The notes under the pieces are model-generated. The model was not told the origin of the DNA, made no database searches, and was given only the letters and a program-made list of their open reading frames with translations. DNA of 64,000 nt, from positions 124,001-188,000 of the forward strand of contig NZ_JAMZFT010000004.1 in the NCBI RefSeq assembly GCF_024158125.1, read 5' to 3'. The DNA is from Futiania mangrovi. Its GTDB lineage: Bacteria > Pseudomonadota > Alphaproteobacteria > Futianiales > Futianiaceae. This document shows positions 37,448-46,164 of this stretch, piece after piece. The position numbers were made by a program, and so were the translations under genes. How positions within the stretch are numbered: position 1 is the first letter of the stretch; every line of letters begins with the position of its first letter.

Positions 37448-38412
37448 CGGCCGGAGCGCGCGCGCCGGAAACTGCCAGGGGTCTCGCCCTGCCGGTTTGC
37501 GAAAGCCCGGACGAAGTGCGAGAGGTTCGAAAAGCCGGTGGCACCCGCGACATCGGCGAGCGGCAGGCCCGTGCCGGTCAGCAGCCGGGCGGCAAGGTCG
37601 AGGCGCAGCCGGCGATAGAACTCCATCGCGCTCATGCCAAGTTCGGCTGCGAAAAGCCGCTGAAGCTGGCGCTTCCCGATGCCCGAAAGCCGCGCGACCT
37701 GGTCGAGGCTCAGGGGATCGGCGAGATGGCTTTCCATCAGTTCGACCGCCGCCGCCAGGCACGGGTTCATCAGGCGGTAGCGGCTGCCCGCGGCTGCCCG
37801 CTGTGGATCGTCCGCCGGGCGGATGCGGGTCTGGATGAACCAGTCGCTGACCCGGCGGGCGAGCGCCGCCCCATGCTCGCCCGCGACGATGGCGTGCATC
37901 ATGTCGAGCGGGGCGGTCCCGCCCGCGCAGGAATAGCGGTCGCGGTCGATGACGAACAGCCGCCGCTCCATCATGTGGTCGGCGGACCGGGCCTGCAGCG
38001 CCTCGTAATGCTCCCAGTGCACCGTGAACCGGCGGTTGGCGAGCAGGCCGGCTTCGGCAAGGATCGCCGCGCCCCCGGATATGCCGCCGAGCGGCACCCC
38101 GCGGGCGCCAAGCTGGCGCAGATAGGCGGTGAGACCCCGGTGACGGAACCCGACCGGATCGCCGCCCGCGACGACGAACACGAGGTCGAACCCGGTCCCC
38201 GCCTGCGCAATCGGCGTGGTGCGGAACAGCGCGCCGACGGACGCATGCGCCTCCTCCCCCTCCAGCGACAGGAAGCGGAGGTCGTAGAGCGCCCGCCCCG
38301 ACAGCAGGTTTGCCGCCCGCAGCGGCTCGACCGCCGCCGCCGTCGACATCAGCGGGTACCCGTCGACCAGGATGAAGCCGAACCGGCGCGGTCTGGGCGT
38401 GTCGGAGCGCAT
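37408..38412 (-). CDS. GlxA-family AraC regulator (DJ-1/PfpI domain plus HTH)
   Basis: 334 residues from the ATG at 38412; longer in-frame starts would reach the sox gene. An amidotransferase-like sensor domain occupies residues ~10-190 (FGFILVDGYPLMSTAAAVEPL, FVVAGGDPV, GGISGGAAILAEAG, in which the usual nucleophile cysteine is not conserved). AraC helix-turn-helix motifs follow (DQVARLSGIGKRQLQRLFAAELG, PLADVAGATGFSNLSHFVRAF). This is the architecture of GbdR and SouR, regulators of glycine betaine, dimethylglycine and sarcosine use. It is divergent from soxBDAG with 89 bases between, so it very likely controls them. Confidence 0.9.
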   Translation of the reverse strand: MRSDTPRPRRFGFILVDGYPLMSTAAAVEPLRAANLLSGRALYDLRFLSLEGEEAHASVGALFRTTPIAQAGTGFDLVFVVAGGDPVGFRHRGLTAYLRQLGARGVPLGGISGGAAILAEAGLLANRRFTVHWEHYEALQARSADHMMERRLFVIDRDRYSCAGGTAPLDMMHAIVAGEHGAALARRVSDWFIQTRIRPADDPQRAAAGSRYRLMNPCLAAAVELMESHLADPLSLDQVARLSGIGKRQLQRLFAAELGMSAMEFYRRLRLDLAARLLTGTGLPLADVAGATGFSNLSHFVRAFANRQGETPGSFRRARSGRQEADASTSIRAS

Positions 38413-38501
38413 GGCGCTATATGAACATGAAATGTCATTGAGGCAACATTCGTTTCGCCCGCGCGGTGCTAGGTCTTGGTGCGGAAGCATGGGGCCTCGC
38501 G

Positions 38502-39752
38502 ATGCGCTACTCGGCACTGCGGCTACTCAAGGAAGGGCTGACCGGCCATCGCGGATGGACGCCCGCCTGGCGCGACGCCGACCCGAAGGCGCACTACGAC
38601 GTGGTGATCGTGGGCGGCGGCGGGCACGGGCTCGCGACCGCCCACTATCTCGCCACGGTCTATGGCGTGCGCCGGATCGCAGTCCTCGAGAAGGGGTGGA
38701 TCGGCGGCGGCAATGTCGGGCGCAACACGACCATCGTCCGCTCGAACTACCTGCTCGACGGCAACATCCCCTTCTACGAATTCTCCATGAAGCTGTGGGA
38801 GGGGCTGGAGCAGGACCTCAACTACAACGCCATGGTCAGCCAGCGCGGCGTGCTGAACCTCTGCCATACCGACGCGCAGCGCGACGCCTACCGGCGGCGC
38901 GGCAATGCCATGCGGCTGCACGGCGTGGACGCCGAACTGCTCGATGCGGACGGCGTGCGGGCGCTGGCGCCTTTCCTCGACTTCGAGAACGCGCGCTTTC
39001 CAATCAAGGGCGGGCTGTTGCAGCGGCGCGGCGGCACCGTGCGCCACGACGCGGTTGCCTGGGGCTATGCCCGCTCCGCCGACCGGCACGGCGTCGACAT
39101 CGTCCAGAATTGCGAGGTCACGAGGTTCCGTATCGAAGGCGGGCGCGTGACCGGCGTCGAGACCACCCGCGGGTTCGTCGCCTGCGGCAAGGTGGGGGTC
39201 GCGGTCGCCGGAAACTCGGGCCGGGTGATGGCGATGGCCGGCCTGCGCCTGCCGATCGAGAGCCACGTCCTCCAGGCCTTCGTCAGCGAGGGGCTGAAGC
39301 CCGTGCTGCCCGGCGTGATCACCTTCGGGGCGGGGCATTTCTACGTCAGCCAGTCCGACAAGGGCGGGCTCGTCTTTGGCGGCGACATCGACGGCTACAA
39401 CTCCTACGCCCAGCGCGGCAACCTGCCCGTGGTCGAGGACGTGGCCGAGGGCGGCATGGCGCTGATGCCGTTGATCGGCCGGGCCCGCCTGCTGCGCATG
39501 TGGGGCGGGGTGATGGACATGTCGATGGACGGCTCCCCGATCATCGACGTGACGCCTGTCGAGGGGCTCTGCTTCAACGGCGGCTGGTGCTACGGCGGCT
39601 TCAAGGCGACGCCGGCGTCGGGCTACGCCTTCGCGCACCTGCTCGCAACCGGCGCGCCGCACCCGACGGCCACCGCCTACCGGCTCGACCGCTTCCGGCA
39701 CGGCCGCATGATCGACGAGAAGGGCGCGGGCGCCCAGCCGAACCTGCATTGA
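38502..39752 (+). CDS. soxB: Sarcosine oxidase beta subunit-like FAD/FMN oxidoreductase
   Basis: 416 residues. The family start MRYSALRLLKEGLTGHRGW fixes the ATG at 38502. The FAD-binding motif GGGGHG lies at residues 38-43 and the characteristic GWIGGGNVGRNTTIVRSNY follows. In heterotetrameric sarcosine oxidase the beta subunit carries FAD and covalent FMN and oxidises the N-methyl group. First gene of a four-gene soxBDAG operon; the next gene is 13 bases away. Confidence 0.93.
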   Translation: MRYSALRLLKEGLTGHRGWTPAWRDADPKAHYDVVIVGGGGHGLATAHYLATVYGVRRIAVLEKGWIGGGNVGRNTTIVRSNYLLDGNIPFYEFSMKLWEGLEQDLNYNAMVSQRGVLNLCHTDAQRDAYRRRGNAMRLHGVDAELLDADGVRALAPFLDFENARFPIKGGLLQRRGGTVRHDAVAWGYARSADRHGVDIVQNCEVTRFRIEGGRVTGVETTRGFVACGKVGVAVAGNSGRVMAMAGLRLPIESHVLQAFVSEGLKPVLPGVITFGAGHFYVSQSDKGGLVFGGDIDGYNSYAQRGNLPVVEDVAEGGMALMPLIGRARLLRMWGGVMDMSMDGSPIIDVTPVEGLCFNGGWCYGGFKATPASGYAFAHLLATGAPHPTATAYRLDRFRHGRMIDEKGAGAQPNLH

Positions 39753-39765
39753 GGAGGGTGCGCGC

Positions 39766-40053
39766 ATGATGATCCCTCACCCCCTGCTCGGTCCGCGCGA
39801 CGCGCAGGAGTTCGTCTATCTGGGTGACGCCTCGCTGGTCGCGCGCCCGGACGGCATGGCGGAGGATGCTCTCGACCGCTTCCACGACTACCTCTACCTG
39901 CGCGACAATCCCGCGGGCGTCCATCGGGAGCTTTGGTTTCACGAGCATGGCGACCGCTCCTGGCTGGTCGTGACCCGCAACACGCTGACGCACGAGATCC
40001 TGAAGGCCGAACTCGCGCGCGACGTGGCGCTGGCCCTGGGGCGGGACCGATGA
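39766..40053 (+). CDS. soxD: Sarcosine oxidase delta subunit-like protein lacking zinc cysteines
   Basis: 95 residues. Length, position and the GPRDAQEF and LWFHEHG regions identify a SoxD homologue. In characterised SoxD, zinc is held by Cys-x-x-Cys near the N-terminus plus His59 and Cys63. Here the first pair reads H5-P-L-L8, H59 is kept and Cys63 is D63, so three of four ligands are gone. The protein either binds no zinc or uses an altered site (H5, H59, D63). Overlaps soxA by four bases. Confidence 0.85.
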   Translation: MMIPHPLLGPRDAQEFVYLGDASLVARPDGMAEDALDRFHDYLYLRDNPAGVHRELWFHEHGDRSWLVVTRNTLTHEILKAELARDVALALGRDR

Positions 40054-43007
40054 GCCAGGCGAACCGCCTCGCGGGCGGCCTCGTCGACCGTGGCCGGACC
40101 CTGCGCTTCCGCTTCGACGGCAACACGTTCGAGGGGCATCCGGGCGACACGCTCGCCTCCGCCCTGCTTGCGAACGGCGTGCGGCTCATGGGCCGCAGCT
40201 TCAAGTATCACCGCCCGCGCGGCGTCTTCTCCGCAGGCTCGGAGGAGCCGAACGCGCTCGTCGAGTTGCGCCGGGGCGCGCGGCGGGAGCCGAACACCCG
40301 CGCGACGGTCGCCGAACTGTTCGACGGGCTGGAGGCGCAGAGCCAGAACCGCTGGCCGTCGCTTTCCTTCGACGTCATGGCGGTGAACGGCGCGCTCTCG
40401 CCCTTTCTCGCGGCGGGCTTCTACTACAAGACCTTCATGTGGCCGCAGAGCTTCTGGGAGAAGGTCTACGAGCCGCTGATCCGGCGCGCGGCGGGCCTCG
40501 GGCGTCTCGCCGTGGAGGCCGACCCCGATCTCTACGACAAGGGCTTCCTGCATTGCGACCTGCTGATCGTCGGCGCGGGGCCTGCGGGTCTCGCGGCGGC
40601 GCTGACGGCGGGCCGCGCGGGCGCGCGCGTCGTGATGGCGGACGAGGATTTCGCCCCCGGCGGGCGGCTGCTGGCAGAGACCGCGCCGCTCAACGACGCG
40701 CCGGCCGGCGCGTGGGTCGCGGGCGCGCTCGAAGAACTCGCAAGCCTCCCCAATGTGCGGGTCATGCCGCGCACGACGGTCTACGGGGCGTTCGATCATG
40801 GCATTTACGGTGCGGTCGAGCGGGTCTGCGACCATGTGGCGGCCCCCCCGCCGGGCAAGCCGCGCCAGACGCTCTGGCGCATCTACGCGCGCCGCACGCT
40901 GCTGTGCGCGGGGGCTATCGAGCGGCCGGTCGCGTTCCCGGACAACGACCGCCCTGGCGTGATGATGGCGGGCGCGGTGCGCGCCTATGTCAATCGTTGG
41001 GCCGCTGCACCGGGCCGCTCGGTTGCGGTCTTTGCCGCTTGTGACGACGGGCACCGGACGGCGAGCGACCTGCTCGCGCGCGGCGTATCCGTCGCGGCCA
41101 TTATCGACCCGCGCGCGGATGCGCCGTCCCATGCGGGTTGCGAGGTTCTGTCGGGCGCCTCAATCGTCGGCACGCACGGCCGCCTCGGCTTGCGGGGAAT
41201 TGCCGTGCGCTGCGCAGATGGCAGCACGCGCACGCTCTCCTGCGACACGCTCGCCGTGTCGGGCGGCTGGAACCCCAATGTGCACCTGACCTGCCATCAG
41301 CGCGGGCGGCCAAAGTGGGACGAGGCGCTCTCGGCCTTCGTTCCCGGCCCGGATCTGCCGCCCGGCATGGGCGTCGCGGGCGCGGCTGCGGGTGTCTTTT
41401 CCACCCACGGTGCGCTCGCCACCGGCGCGGAGGGGGCGGCGCAGGCGCTCGGCGATCTCGGCATGCGCTGCATGCCCGCCGCGCTTCCCATGGCGGAGGG
41501 CGCGCCGGTCCGGCAGGCGGCGTTCTGGCACGTGGGCGAAGGCGAGGGGCGTGCCTGGCTCGACCTGCAGAATGACGTGACCGTGAAGGACGTGCGCCTC
41601 GCCCACCGGGAAGGCTTCCGTTCGGTCGAGCACCTGAAGCGCTACACCACGCTCGGCATGGCGACCGACCAGGGCAAGACGGCGAACCTCGGCGCGCTCG
41701 CAATCATGGCGGCGCTCGAAGGCAGGACGATCCCCGAGGTCGGCACGACGATCTTCCGCCCGCCCTATACGCCCGTGACCATCGGCGCGCTGGCGGGCCG
41801 GTCGCGCGGGCGGGACTTCCGGCCCCGCCGCCTGACCCCCAGCCACGCCTGGGCGGTGGAGCAGGGGGCCGTGTTCACCGAGGCGGGCCTCTGGATGCGC
41901 GCCCAGTATTTCCCGAAGGCGGGGGAGACCCATTGGCGGGAGAGCGTCGACCGGGAGGCGATGACCGTGCGCCGCGCGGTGGGCGTCTGCGACGTGACCA
42001 CGCTCGGCAAGATCGACGTGCAGGGCACGGATGCCGCCGAATTCCTCAACCGCATCTATTGCAACGGCTTTGCGAAACTGCCCGTGGGGCGCACGCGTTA
42101 CGGCCTGATGCTGCGCGAGGACGGCATGGCGATGGACGACGGCACCGCCGCCCGCCTCGCCGAGGATCGTTTCGTGGTGACGACCACGACGGCGAACGCG
42201 GTCCCCGTCTTCCGGCACATGGAGTTCTGCCGCCAGTGCCTGTGGCCGGGGCTCGACGTCCAGCTCGTCTCGATCACGGACGCCTGGGCGCAATACGCGG
42301 TCGCCGGACCCCGGTCGCGCGACCTGCTGCGCCGTATCGTGGACCCGGCGCACGACCTCTCGAACGAGGCCTTTCCCTTCATGGCCTGCGGCGAGGTGAC
42401 GGTGTGCGGCGGGCTGCCCGCCCGGCTTTTCCGCATCTCCTTCTCTGGAGAGCTTGCCTACGAGATCGCGGTGCCGTCGCGCTATGGCGACGCGCTGATC
42501 CGGCGGCTGATGGCCGCGGGCGAAGATCTCGGCGTCGCGCCCTACGGGACCGAGGCGCTGGGCGTCCTGCGGATCGAGAAGGGGCACCCTGCGGGCAACG
42601 AGCTGAACGGCCAGACCACCGGCGCCCATCTCGGCATGGGGCGCATGGTCTCCGCCGCCAAAGACAGCATCGGTGCGGTGCTCTCGCGCCGGGCGGAGCT
42701 TGCGCGCGAGGACGGACTGCGCCTCGTGGGGCTCGTGCCGGCCGATCCCGCGTACGGCTTGCGGGCGGGCGCGCACCTGATCGCGGAGGGGCGCCCCGTG
42801 TCGGCGGAACACGACGAGGGCTGGATCACCTCCGCCTGCCATTCCCCGCATATGGGCCACGCGATCGCTCTGGCGTTCCTCAAGCGCGGCGACGCCCGGC
42901 ACGGGGAGACGATCCGCGCGGTCGATCCGCTTTCGGACAGCGACGTGGCCGTGCGCGTGACCTCACCGCATTTCATCGACCCGGACGGAGGGCGCCTGCG
43001 TGTCTGA
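40050..43007 (+). CDS. soxA: Sarcosine oxidase alpha subunit-like protein
   Basis: 985 residues. N-terminal 2Fe-2S-ferredoxin-like domain without cluster cysteines (about 15-105, FEGHPGDTLASALLANGV), a dinucleotide-binding domain with GAGPAG at 175-180, and a C-terminal folate-binding aminomethyltransferase-type domain from about residue 600. In the known enzyme the alpha subunit binds NAD and transfers the formaldehyde unit to tetrahydrofolate. It starts in the soxD stop codon. Confidence 0.92.
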   Translation: MSQANRLAGGLVDRGRTLRFRFDGNTFEGHPGDTLASALLANGVRLMGRSFKYHRPRGVFSAGSEEPNALVELRRGARREPNTRATVAELFDGLEAQSQNRWPSLSFDVMAVNGALSPFLAAGFYYKTFMWPQSFWEKVYEPLIRRAAGLGRLAVEADPDLYDKGFLHCDLLIVGAGPAGLAAALTAGRAGARVVMADEDFAPGGRLLAETAPLNDAPAGAWVAGALEELASLPNVRVMPRTTVYGAFDHGIYGAVERVCDHVAAPPPGKPRQTLWRIYARRTLLCAGAIERPVAFPDNDRPGVMMAGAVRAYVNRWAAAPGRSVAVFAACDDGHRTASDLLARGVSVAAIIDPRADAPSHAGCEVLSGASIVGTHGRLGLRGIAVRCADGSTRTLSCDTLAVSGGWNPNVHLTCHQRGRPKWDEALSAFVPGPDLPPGMGVAGAAAGVFSTHGALATGAEGAAQALGDLGMRCMPAALPMAEGAPVRQAAFWHVGEGEGRAWLDLQNDVTVKDVRLAHREGFRSVEHLKRYTTLGMATDQGKTANLGALAIMAALEGRTIPEVGTTIFRPPYTPVTIGALAGRSRGRDFRPRRLTPSHAWAVEQGAVFTEAGLWMRAQYFPKAGETHWRESVDREAMTVRRAVGVCDVTTLGKIDVQGTDAAEFLNRIYCNGFAKLPVGRTRYGLMLREDGMAMDDGTAARLAEDRFVVTTTTANAVPVFRHMEFCRQCLWPGLDVQLVSITDAWAQYAVAGPRSRDLLRRIVDPAHDLSNEAFPFMACGEVTVCGGLPARLFRISFSGELAYEIAVPSRYGDALIRRLMAAGEDLGVAPYGTEALGVLRIEKGHPAGNELNGQTTGAHLGMGRMVSAAKDSIGAVLSRRAELAREDGLRLVGLVPADPAYGLRAGAHLIAEGRPVSAEHDEGWITSACHSPHMGHAIALAFLKRGDARHGETIRAVDPLSDSDVAVRVTSPHFIDPDGGRLRV

Positions 43008-43560
43008 TCCCGGCCTTGTCCCCCTCACGCCGCTGGGTGGTGCCGCGCCGCGCATCGACCGCATCGGCGCGATCTCCATTGCGGAGGTCGCCGACCTCGC
43101 GCTTGTCTCGCTCGCGGTGCGCGCGGGGCAGGAGAACGCGCTGGCCGAGGCTGCCGCGTCATTTCTCGGCCACCCCTTGCCGGGACCGGGGGAAGGTGCG
43201 GCCCGCGCCTTCTGGGCCGGGCCCGGCCAATGGATGCTGCACGGGCGCGGCGCGGAGCACGCGAACCTTGCCGCACGGGTGAAGGCCGCCGTGGGCGGGT
43301 CCGCTTCGGTCACCGACCAGAGCGACGCCTGGGCCGCCTTCGACGTTGAGGGCAAAACGGTCGCTGAGATGCTCGCGCGGCTCTGCAATCTCGACGCCGC
43401 TCGCATGCCCGCGCACGCCGCCTCCCGCACCCTCGTCGAGCACCTGGGGTGCGTCGTGCTCTGCGAGGTGCCGGCGCGCCGCTACCTCGTACTCGGGCCG
43501 CGGTCCGCCGCCGCTTCGCTGCACCACGCGCTCACCGCTGCCGCAATCGGCATCGCCTGA
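43000..43560 (+). CDS. soxG: Sarcosine oxidase gamma subunit-like protein
   Basis: 186 residues, starting at a GTG that overlaps the end of soxA by eight bases; GGACGGAGG lies upstream. Gamma subunits resemble a truncated aminomethyltransferase and bind no cofactor. The pattern GPGQWMLHG and VTDQSDAWAAFDVEG and the later RTLVEHLGCVV fit SoxG. Completes the B-D-A-G order of heterotetrameric sarcosine oxidase. No folate-recycling genes (glyA, folD, purU) follow in this window. Confidence 0.88.
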   Translation: MSDPGLVPLTPLGGAAPRIDRIGAISIAEVADLALVSLAVRAGQENALAEAAASFLGHPLPGPGEGAARAFWAGPGQWMLHGRGAEHANLAARVKAAVGGSASVTDQSDAWAAFDVEGKTVAEMLARLCNLDAARMPAHAASRTLVEHLGCVVLCEVPARRYLVLGPRSAAASLHHALTAAAIGIA

Positions 43561-43602
43561 CCGCGCCGCCTTGCCGCATCCGCGTGTCCTGGGGGACGCC
43601 TC

Positions 43603-44616
43603 TCACCTGCCCCCGGCCAGTTCCGCAATGCGCGCGTGCAGGTCGGCAGGGACGGGGATGCCGTCGGCATCGCTGCGCGCCCTGTTGGCGGCGCGCCGCT
43701 GGCCCGGCAGGTGCGCGCCCTCCTGCGCCGTGATCGCGGCGCACAGGTCCGCGATGCGCGCGCCGAAACCATCGCCCGCGAACGCCGCCGGCGAGATCGC
43801 AAGGAAGAACTGGCCGGTGCCGGGCGGCCCCCCGGCGGTCCCGGAGAAGGGGCTCGCATGGATGCCGAGGTTCGCGCCGGAGAGCGCGGCTGCCATCACC
43901 TCCACCAGAAGGCCCACGCCGAAGCCCTTGTAGCCGCCGCTCGGCGCCATCGTGCCCTTGAGGCCGACGGCGGGGTCGGTCGTCGGCTCCCCGTCGGGGC
44001 CGAGCGCCCAGCCCTCCGGGATCGGCTCTCCCGTGCGCGCCCGCACCATCAGCTCGCTCTTCGCGATGACGCTCGCGCTCTGGTCGATCAGCAGGGCAGG
44101 CGCGCCCTCGCCCGGCACGGCCAGCGCGAACGGGTTCGTTCCGACGACCGGCTTTCGGCCGCCAACGGGCGCGATGGAGGCTGGCGCATTGGTGAAGCCC
44201 AGGCCGACGAGGCCCGCCTCCGCCAGCCGCGCGGCATGGTAGCCGAGCACGCCGCAATTGTAGGAATTGTGGACCGAGAGGGCCGCGACCCCCTGGCTGC
44301 GGGCCAGCGGGACAAGTTGCTCGAACCCTGCATCGATGGCCGGATGGGCGAACCCGTTGCGTGCGTCGGCGCGCAGCGCGCCGGGCGCGGTCTTCGCCAC
44401 CTCCGGCACCGCCTGGCCGTCGACCTTGCCGCAGGTCACGTGCTCGCAATAGGTCGGCACGTACATCAGGCCGTGGCTGCGGATGCCCTCCCGCTCGGCC
44501 GCCGCGACGGCACGGGCCAGCGCGCGCGCGGACGCTTCCCGCGTGCCTGCCGCAACCAGCGCGCCGGACGCCAGGTCCTCGACCTCGGAGGCCGTCATGG
44601 TGATGGTGCCGCTCAT
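43603..44616 (-). CDS. Malate/L-lactate dehydrogenase-family oxidoreductase (Ldh2 type)
   Basis: 337 residues. This NAD(P)-dependent family includes ureidoglycolate, sulfolactate and delta1-piperideine-2-carboxylate/pyrroline-2-carboxylate dehydrogenases. Typical segments are REGIRSHGLMYVPTYCE near residue 42, VHNSYNCGVLGYHA near residue 115 and GGYKGFGVGLLVEVMAAALSG near residue 227. As the last gene of a TAXI transporter operon with RidA and an M19 dipeptidase, a role in reducing a cyclic imino acid or oxidising a hydroxy acid released from a dipeptide-like substrate is possible. Confidence 0.88.
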   Translation of the reverse strand: MSGTITMTASEVEDLASGALVAAGTREASARALARAVAAAEREGIRSHGLMYVPTYCEHVTCGKVDGQAVPEVAKTAPGALRADARNGFAHPAIDAGFEQLVPLARSQGVAALSVHNSYNCGVLGYHAARLAEAGLVGLGFTNAPASIAPVGGRKPVVGTNPFALAVPGEGAPALLIDQSASVIAKSELMVRARTGEPIPEGWALGPDGEPTTDPAVGLKGTMAPSGGYKGFGVGLLVEVMAAALSGANLGIHASPFSGTAGGPPGTGQFFLAISPAAFAGDGFGARIADLCAAITAQEGAHLPGQRRAANRARSDADGIPVPADLHARIAELAGGR

Positions 44617-44634
44617 GTGCCGGTCCTCCGTCCG

Positions 44635-45624
44635 TTACTGCGGTCCGAACGACCGCTCGAAGAAGTCGACCCAGTTGCCGCCCATGATCCGGGCGACGTC
44701 CGCGTCGTCGAAGCCGACGGCTTTCAGTCCGTGCGCGATGCCGCGATGGTCGCGGTTGTCGCGGAACCATGCGGGCTGCGGCGGGAAGCCGGCCTGCGCC
44801 GCGGATCCCTCGCCATAGTCGCGCGCGCGCGACCAGCGGCCGTTGCGCATCCATTCGACGACGCTGTCGGGCTGGTCCTGGCACAGATCGCTGCCGATCC
44901 CGATGTGCTCCACGCCCATCAGGTCGGCGGTGCGCGCCACCATCTCACAGAACTCCGCCAGCGTGCAGTCCGACTTGCCGCGCAGGTGATGGGGATAGAG
45001 CGAGAAGCCCAGCATCCCGCCCCGCGCCGCCAGCGCCTTCAGAACCGCGTCCGACTTGTTGCGCAGCGCAGGATGCCAGGCGGCCGGGTTGGCGTGCGTG
45101 ATGGCGATGGGCCGCGCCGAGAGGTCGATCGCCTCGAGCGTCGAACGTTCGGCAGAGTGGCTCATGTCGACCACCAGCCCGACGCGGTTCATCTCCGCGA
45201 TGACCTGGCGCCCCATGCGCGTGATGCCGGGATCGTCGGCCTCGTAGCAGCCGGTCGCGAGCAGGCTCTGGTTGTTGTAGCTGAGCTGCATGAAGCGGAT
45301 GCCCAGCGTGTGCAGCACCTCCACGAGGCCGATGTCGTCCTCGATGGGCGAGCAGTTCTGCAGGCCGAAGAAGATCGCCGTGCGGCCCTCCGTGTGGGCC
45401 CGGCGCACGTCGTCGGCGGTGCGGCCGTGGAAGATCAGGTCGCCGTGATCCTCGAACCGCCGGTTCCAGGCGGAGATGTTGGCGACGGTCTCGCGGAAAT
45501 TCTCGTGATAGCAGATCGTGACGTGCACTGCCGCGACGCCGCCCTCGTTCATCTGGCGGAAGATCTCCTCCGACCAGCGGCTGTACTGAAGTCCGTCGAC
45601 AATGAGGGGGGAAGCGAAACTCAA
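44635..45624 (-). CDS. Membrane-dipeptidase (renal dipeptidase, M19) family hydrolase
   Basis: 329 residues. A TTG start at 45624 is used because GGAGG lies about ten bases before it. M19 features are visible: a conserved LQNCSPIEDD segment with the bridging-glutamate region nearby, MQLSYNNQSLLATGCYE, VDMSHSAERSTLEAI, ITHANP and GIGSDLCQD. The usual first metal motif (HxD) is replaced by VDGLQYS at the N-terminus, so metal binding at that site may be altered. Likely hydrolyses a dipeptide or dehydropeptide taken up by the TRAP importer. Confidence 0.86.
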   Translation of the reverse strand: MSFASPLIVDGLQYSRWSEEIFRQMNEGGVAAVHVTICYHENFRETVANISAWNRRFEDHGDLIFHGRTADDVRRAHTEGRTAIFFGLQNCSPIEDDIGLVEVLHTLGIRFMQLSYNNQSLLATGCYEADDPGITRMGRQVIAEMNRVGLVVDMSHSAERSTLEAIDLSARPIAITHANPAAWHPALRNKSDAVLKALAARGGMLGFSLYPHHLRGKSDCTLAEFCEMVARTADLMGVEHIGIGSDLCQDQPDSVVEWMRNGRWSRARDYGEGSAAQAGFPPQPAWFRDNRDHRGIAHGLKAVGFDDADVARIMGGNWVDFFERSFGPQ

Positions 45625-45651
45625 GACGTTGGTCCTCCGGGCCGGAATGGG

Positions 45652-46164
45652 TCAGCGTGTCTGGGCAGCGACGGGCTTTCGCAGCGCCAGCGTCATCTCG
45701 AGGAGCACCGGCGCATTGCGCGGCAACTGGCTCACCCCCAGCACCGAGCGCGGGTGACGCCCCGCCTCGCCAAAGGCGTGGATGAGCACGCGGGAGGCGG
45801 CGTCGGCCACGCGCGAGATATCGCGGAAGCCGTCGTCGGCGGCGACGAACACGTCCATGCGCAGCACCCGCTCGACATTGTCGAGGCCGCCCGCGCGCGC
45901 GTCGACCCACGCCAGCCCCTGCAGGGCGGCGAGGCGTGCGGACGCGAACGCCTGCTCCGCCGTCACCTCCGCCCCGACGCGGCCCGCATGCAGCAGATCG
46001 TTCGCGCCGGTCTTGGGGATCTGTCCGGCGACGTAGGCCGTCGTCCCGTGCACCGCGACGGGGATGTAGTCGAACTCCGTGACGTGCGGTTCGGGCAGGT
46101 CGAGGCCTGCCGCGGCAAGCGCCTCTGCGGCGCGGGAGGGGGCGGCGCGGGTCTCCAGGGTCAT
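45652..46164 (-). CDS. RidA/YjgF-family protein
   Basis: 170 residues from the ATG at 46164. The RidA core is present (YVAGQIPK, EQAFASARLAALQGLAWVDARAG, RVLRMDVFVA, GEAGRHPRSVLGVSQLPRNAPVLLEM). The glycine-proline rich end includes the R-x-V region that in RidA binds the imine carboxylate. RidA proteins hydrolyse reactive enamines/imines. In this operon it may deal with an imine formed by the neighbouring enzymes. Its start overlaps the TRAP permease stop by four bases. Confidence 0.86.
   Translation of the reverse strand: MTLETRAAPSRAAEALAAAGLDLPEPHVTEFDYIPVAVHGTTAYVAGQIPKTGANDLLHAGRVGAEVTAEQAFASARLAALQGLAWVDARAGGLDNVERVLRMDVFVAADDGFRDISRVADAASRVLIHAFGEAGRHPRSVLGVSQLPRNAPVLLEMTLALRKPVAAQTR

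Noticed and set aside
41160-42902. 580-codon minus-strand open frame opposite soxA
   Set aside because: Antisense shadow; soxA shows the expected domains and operon overlaps.
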